Positions 24,111 through 25,096 of a stretch of 25,096 nt of DNA are shown here, piece by piece. The stretch lies in contig CAJKQE010000026.1 in assembly GCA_905201915.1 (NCBI GenBank), forward strand, positions 1-25,096. The letters are read 5' to 3'. Position 1 is the stretch's first letter; each line of letters starts with the position of its first letter. The notes below the pieces were generated by a model, which worked only from the letters and a program-made list of their open reading frames with translations, had not been told where the DNA came from and searched no databases. Made by a program: the position numbers and the translations under genes. Source of the stretch: an uncultured Lachnospiraceae bacterium (lineage in GTDB: Bacteria > Bacillota > Clostridia > Lachnospirales > Lachnospiraceae).

Positions 24111-24190
24111 ATAAATTTATTGTGAAAAGAAATGTTCTATGATATGCTTGAGACGCAGTAATCAGTTAAGGATTAAATAGAGGAGAATTT

Positions 24191-25030
24191 ATGATAGAAT
24201 TAGGAAAGAAACAAGAGTTGACAGTTGCAAAGCTGGTGGATTTCGGTGTTTATTTAGGTGAAACAGAAAATGCAGGAGAGAAAGAAACTGTTCTTCTGCC
24301 GAAAAAGCAGGTTCCGGAAGGAACAAAGAAAGGCGATAAGATTTCTGTGTTTATTTACAAAGATTCATCAGATCGTTTGATTGCTACTGTGAGAGAACCG
24401 AAAATTACTTTGGGAGAAATTGCAGTGCTTCGTGTGGCACAGGTAACAAGAATAGGGGCGTTTTTAGACTGGGGATTAGAAAAAGACCTGTTCCTTCCAT
24501 ATAAACAGCAGACAAAAAAGCTCCATGAAAACGAAGAAGTTCTGGTTGCATTGTATATAGATAAGAGTAGCCGCCTTTGTGCTACCATGAAAGTATATCA
24601 TTATTTGAAAACAGACTCTCCTTATGGAGAAGGGGATACAGTAACAGGTGTTGTTTATGAAATCAGTGATAATTTTGGAGTTTTTGTTGCTGTAGATGAT
24701 AAATATTCTGCTATGATACCGAGACAGGAAGCTCAGGGGAATTATAAACCGGGAGATGAGTTGACCTGTCGTGTGACAGCAGTACGTGAGGACGGGAAAC
24801 TGACGCTGAGTGCAAAGAAAAAAGCGTATATGCAGATTTATGAAGATGCAGAAAGTGTTTACGAAATTATTCAGGAGTTTGATGGAGAATTACCATTTGA
24901 TGATAAAGCTGACCCTAAAATTATTCAAAGAGAGTTTGGACTTAGCAAAAACGCTTTTAAACGTGCAGTAGGACATCTCTTAAAAGAGAACAAAATAGAA
25001 ATAAAAAATGGTAAAATTTCTATACGGTAA
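24191..25030 (+). CDS. S1-domain RNA-binding protein, CvfB/YitL family
   Basis: A 279-residue protein with three S1-like OB folds: residues ~1-65 (VAKLVDFGVYLGETENAGEK), ~70-135 (VTRIGAFLDWGLEKDLFLPY) and ~145-210 (VTGVVYEISDNFGVFVAVDD, then KLTLSAKKK). A C-terminal winged-helix-like domain (IIQREFGLSKNAFKRAVGHL LKENKI) completes the CvfB layout. In staphylococci CvfB binds RNA and affects virulence gene expression; the role in gut Clostridia is not known. It has an AGAGGAG ribosome binding site. It lies 80 bases after the thioesterase gene with no clear terminator between, so co-transcription is possible. Confidence 0.9.
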   Translation: MIELGKKQELTVAKLVDFGVYLGETENAGEKETVLLPKKQVPEGTKKGDKISVFIYKDSSDRLIATVREPKITLGEIAVLRVAQVTRIGAFLDWGLEKDLFLPYKQQTKKLHENEEVLVALYIDKSSRLCATMKVYHYLKTDSPYGEGDTVTGVVYEISDNFGVFVAVDDKYSAMIPRQEAQGNYKPGDELTCRVTAVREDGKLTLSAKKKAYMQIYEDAESVYEIIQEFDGELPFDDKADPKIIQREFGLSKNAFKRAVGHLLKENKIEIKNGKISIR

Positions 25031-25056
25031 GACTTTTCCAATGGGAAAGATTATGG

Positions 25057-25080
25057 TATAATATTTGCACGATGTGCAAA
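25057..25080 (+). promoter_or_regulatory. Promoter -10 box with adjoining palindrome, gene outside the window
   Basis: TATAAT (25057-25062) is followed at once by TTTGCAC-GAT-GTGCAAA (25064-25080), a perfect 7-bp inverted repeat in operator position at the expected start. No good -35 box is visible. Confidence 0.45.
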
Positions 25081-25096
25081 CCAAGCCGATAAAATC

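Overview
The window reads as chromosome of a low-GC, Gram-positive anaerobe of the Clostridia, most likely a Lachnospiraceae member close to Blautia. The signs are AT-rich codon use, strong AGGAGG-type ribosome binding sites, near-consensus TTGACA/TATAAT promoters, a T-box and a cobalamin riboswitch, a Spo0A-type DNA-binding domain, and surface proteins of the Lachnospiraceae kind. This placement is inference from family resemblance. No database was searched.

Left part (1-4700). The tail of an AEC-type transporter runs into a convergent gene for a 'miniature Spo0A': the DNA-binding domain without a receiver. It is divergent from an XRE-type repressor gene. Two perfect TTGACA-17-TATAAT promoters stand back to back between them, among five TGTCA motifs. 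Next comes the information-processing cluster rpmG, secE, nusG, rplK and rplA. A branched leader RNA candidate precedes rpmG, and the same 29-base mimic of the 23S rRNA L1-binding site precedes both rplK and rplA. A terminator closes the cluster where rplJ-rplL often follow. A DEDDh exonuclease with a Cys-rich basic tail comes next.

Middle (4700-13300). A D-Ala-D-Ala carboxypeptidase (minus strand) and an unrecognised acidic lipoprotein (plus strand) diverge. A complete T-box leader then controls ileS, whose product looks like the type 2 isoleucyl-tRNA synthetase. glgP (glycogen/starch phosphorylase) follows after 21 bases with no promoter or terminator between, so it probably shares the T-box control.

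Centre of interest (13300-20600). A cobalamin riboswitch with an intrinsic terminator leads a gene for a 1792-residue surface protein. Near its C-terminus the protein carries an alpha/alpha-barrel-like domain followed by a DUF4430 domain, the same order as in animal intrinsic factor and transcobalamin. Beta-helix, FIVAR and Ig-like modules come before these, and a VKTGD-type wall-sorting tail comes last. The simplest reading is a B12-repressed, cell-surface corrinoid-capture protein. A MATE-family transporter follows with no clear terminator between.

Right part (20600-25096). This holds a Gfo/Idh/MocA oxidoreductase (minus strand), a 5'-truncated Rpn/PD-(D/E)XK nuclease gene, and tRNA-Gln(CTG) with promoter and terminator. 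After the tRNA come a near-perfect palindrome that resembles sequence after the T-box terminator, and a GC-rich structured island ending in a strong terminator. An acyl-ACP thioesterase, a CvfB-like S1-domain protein, and a promoter with a palindrome for a gene beyond the edge complete the window.
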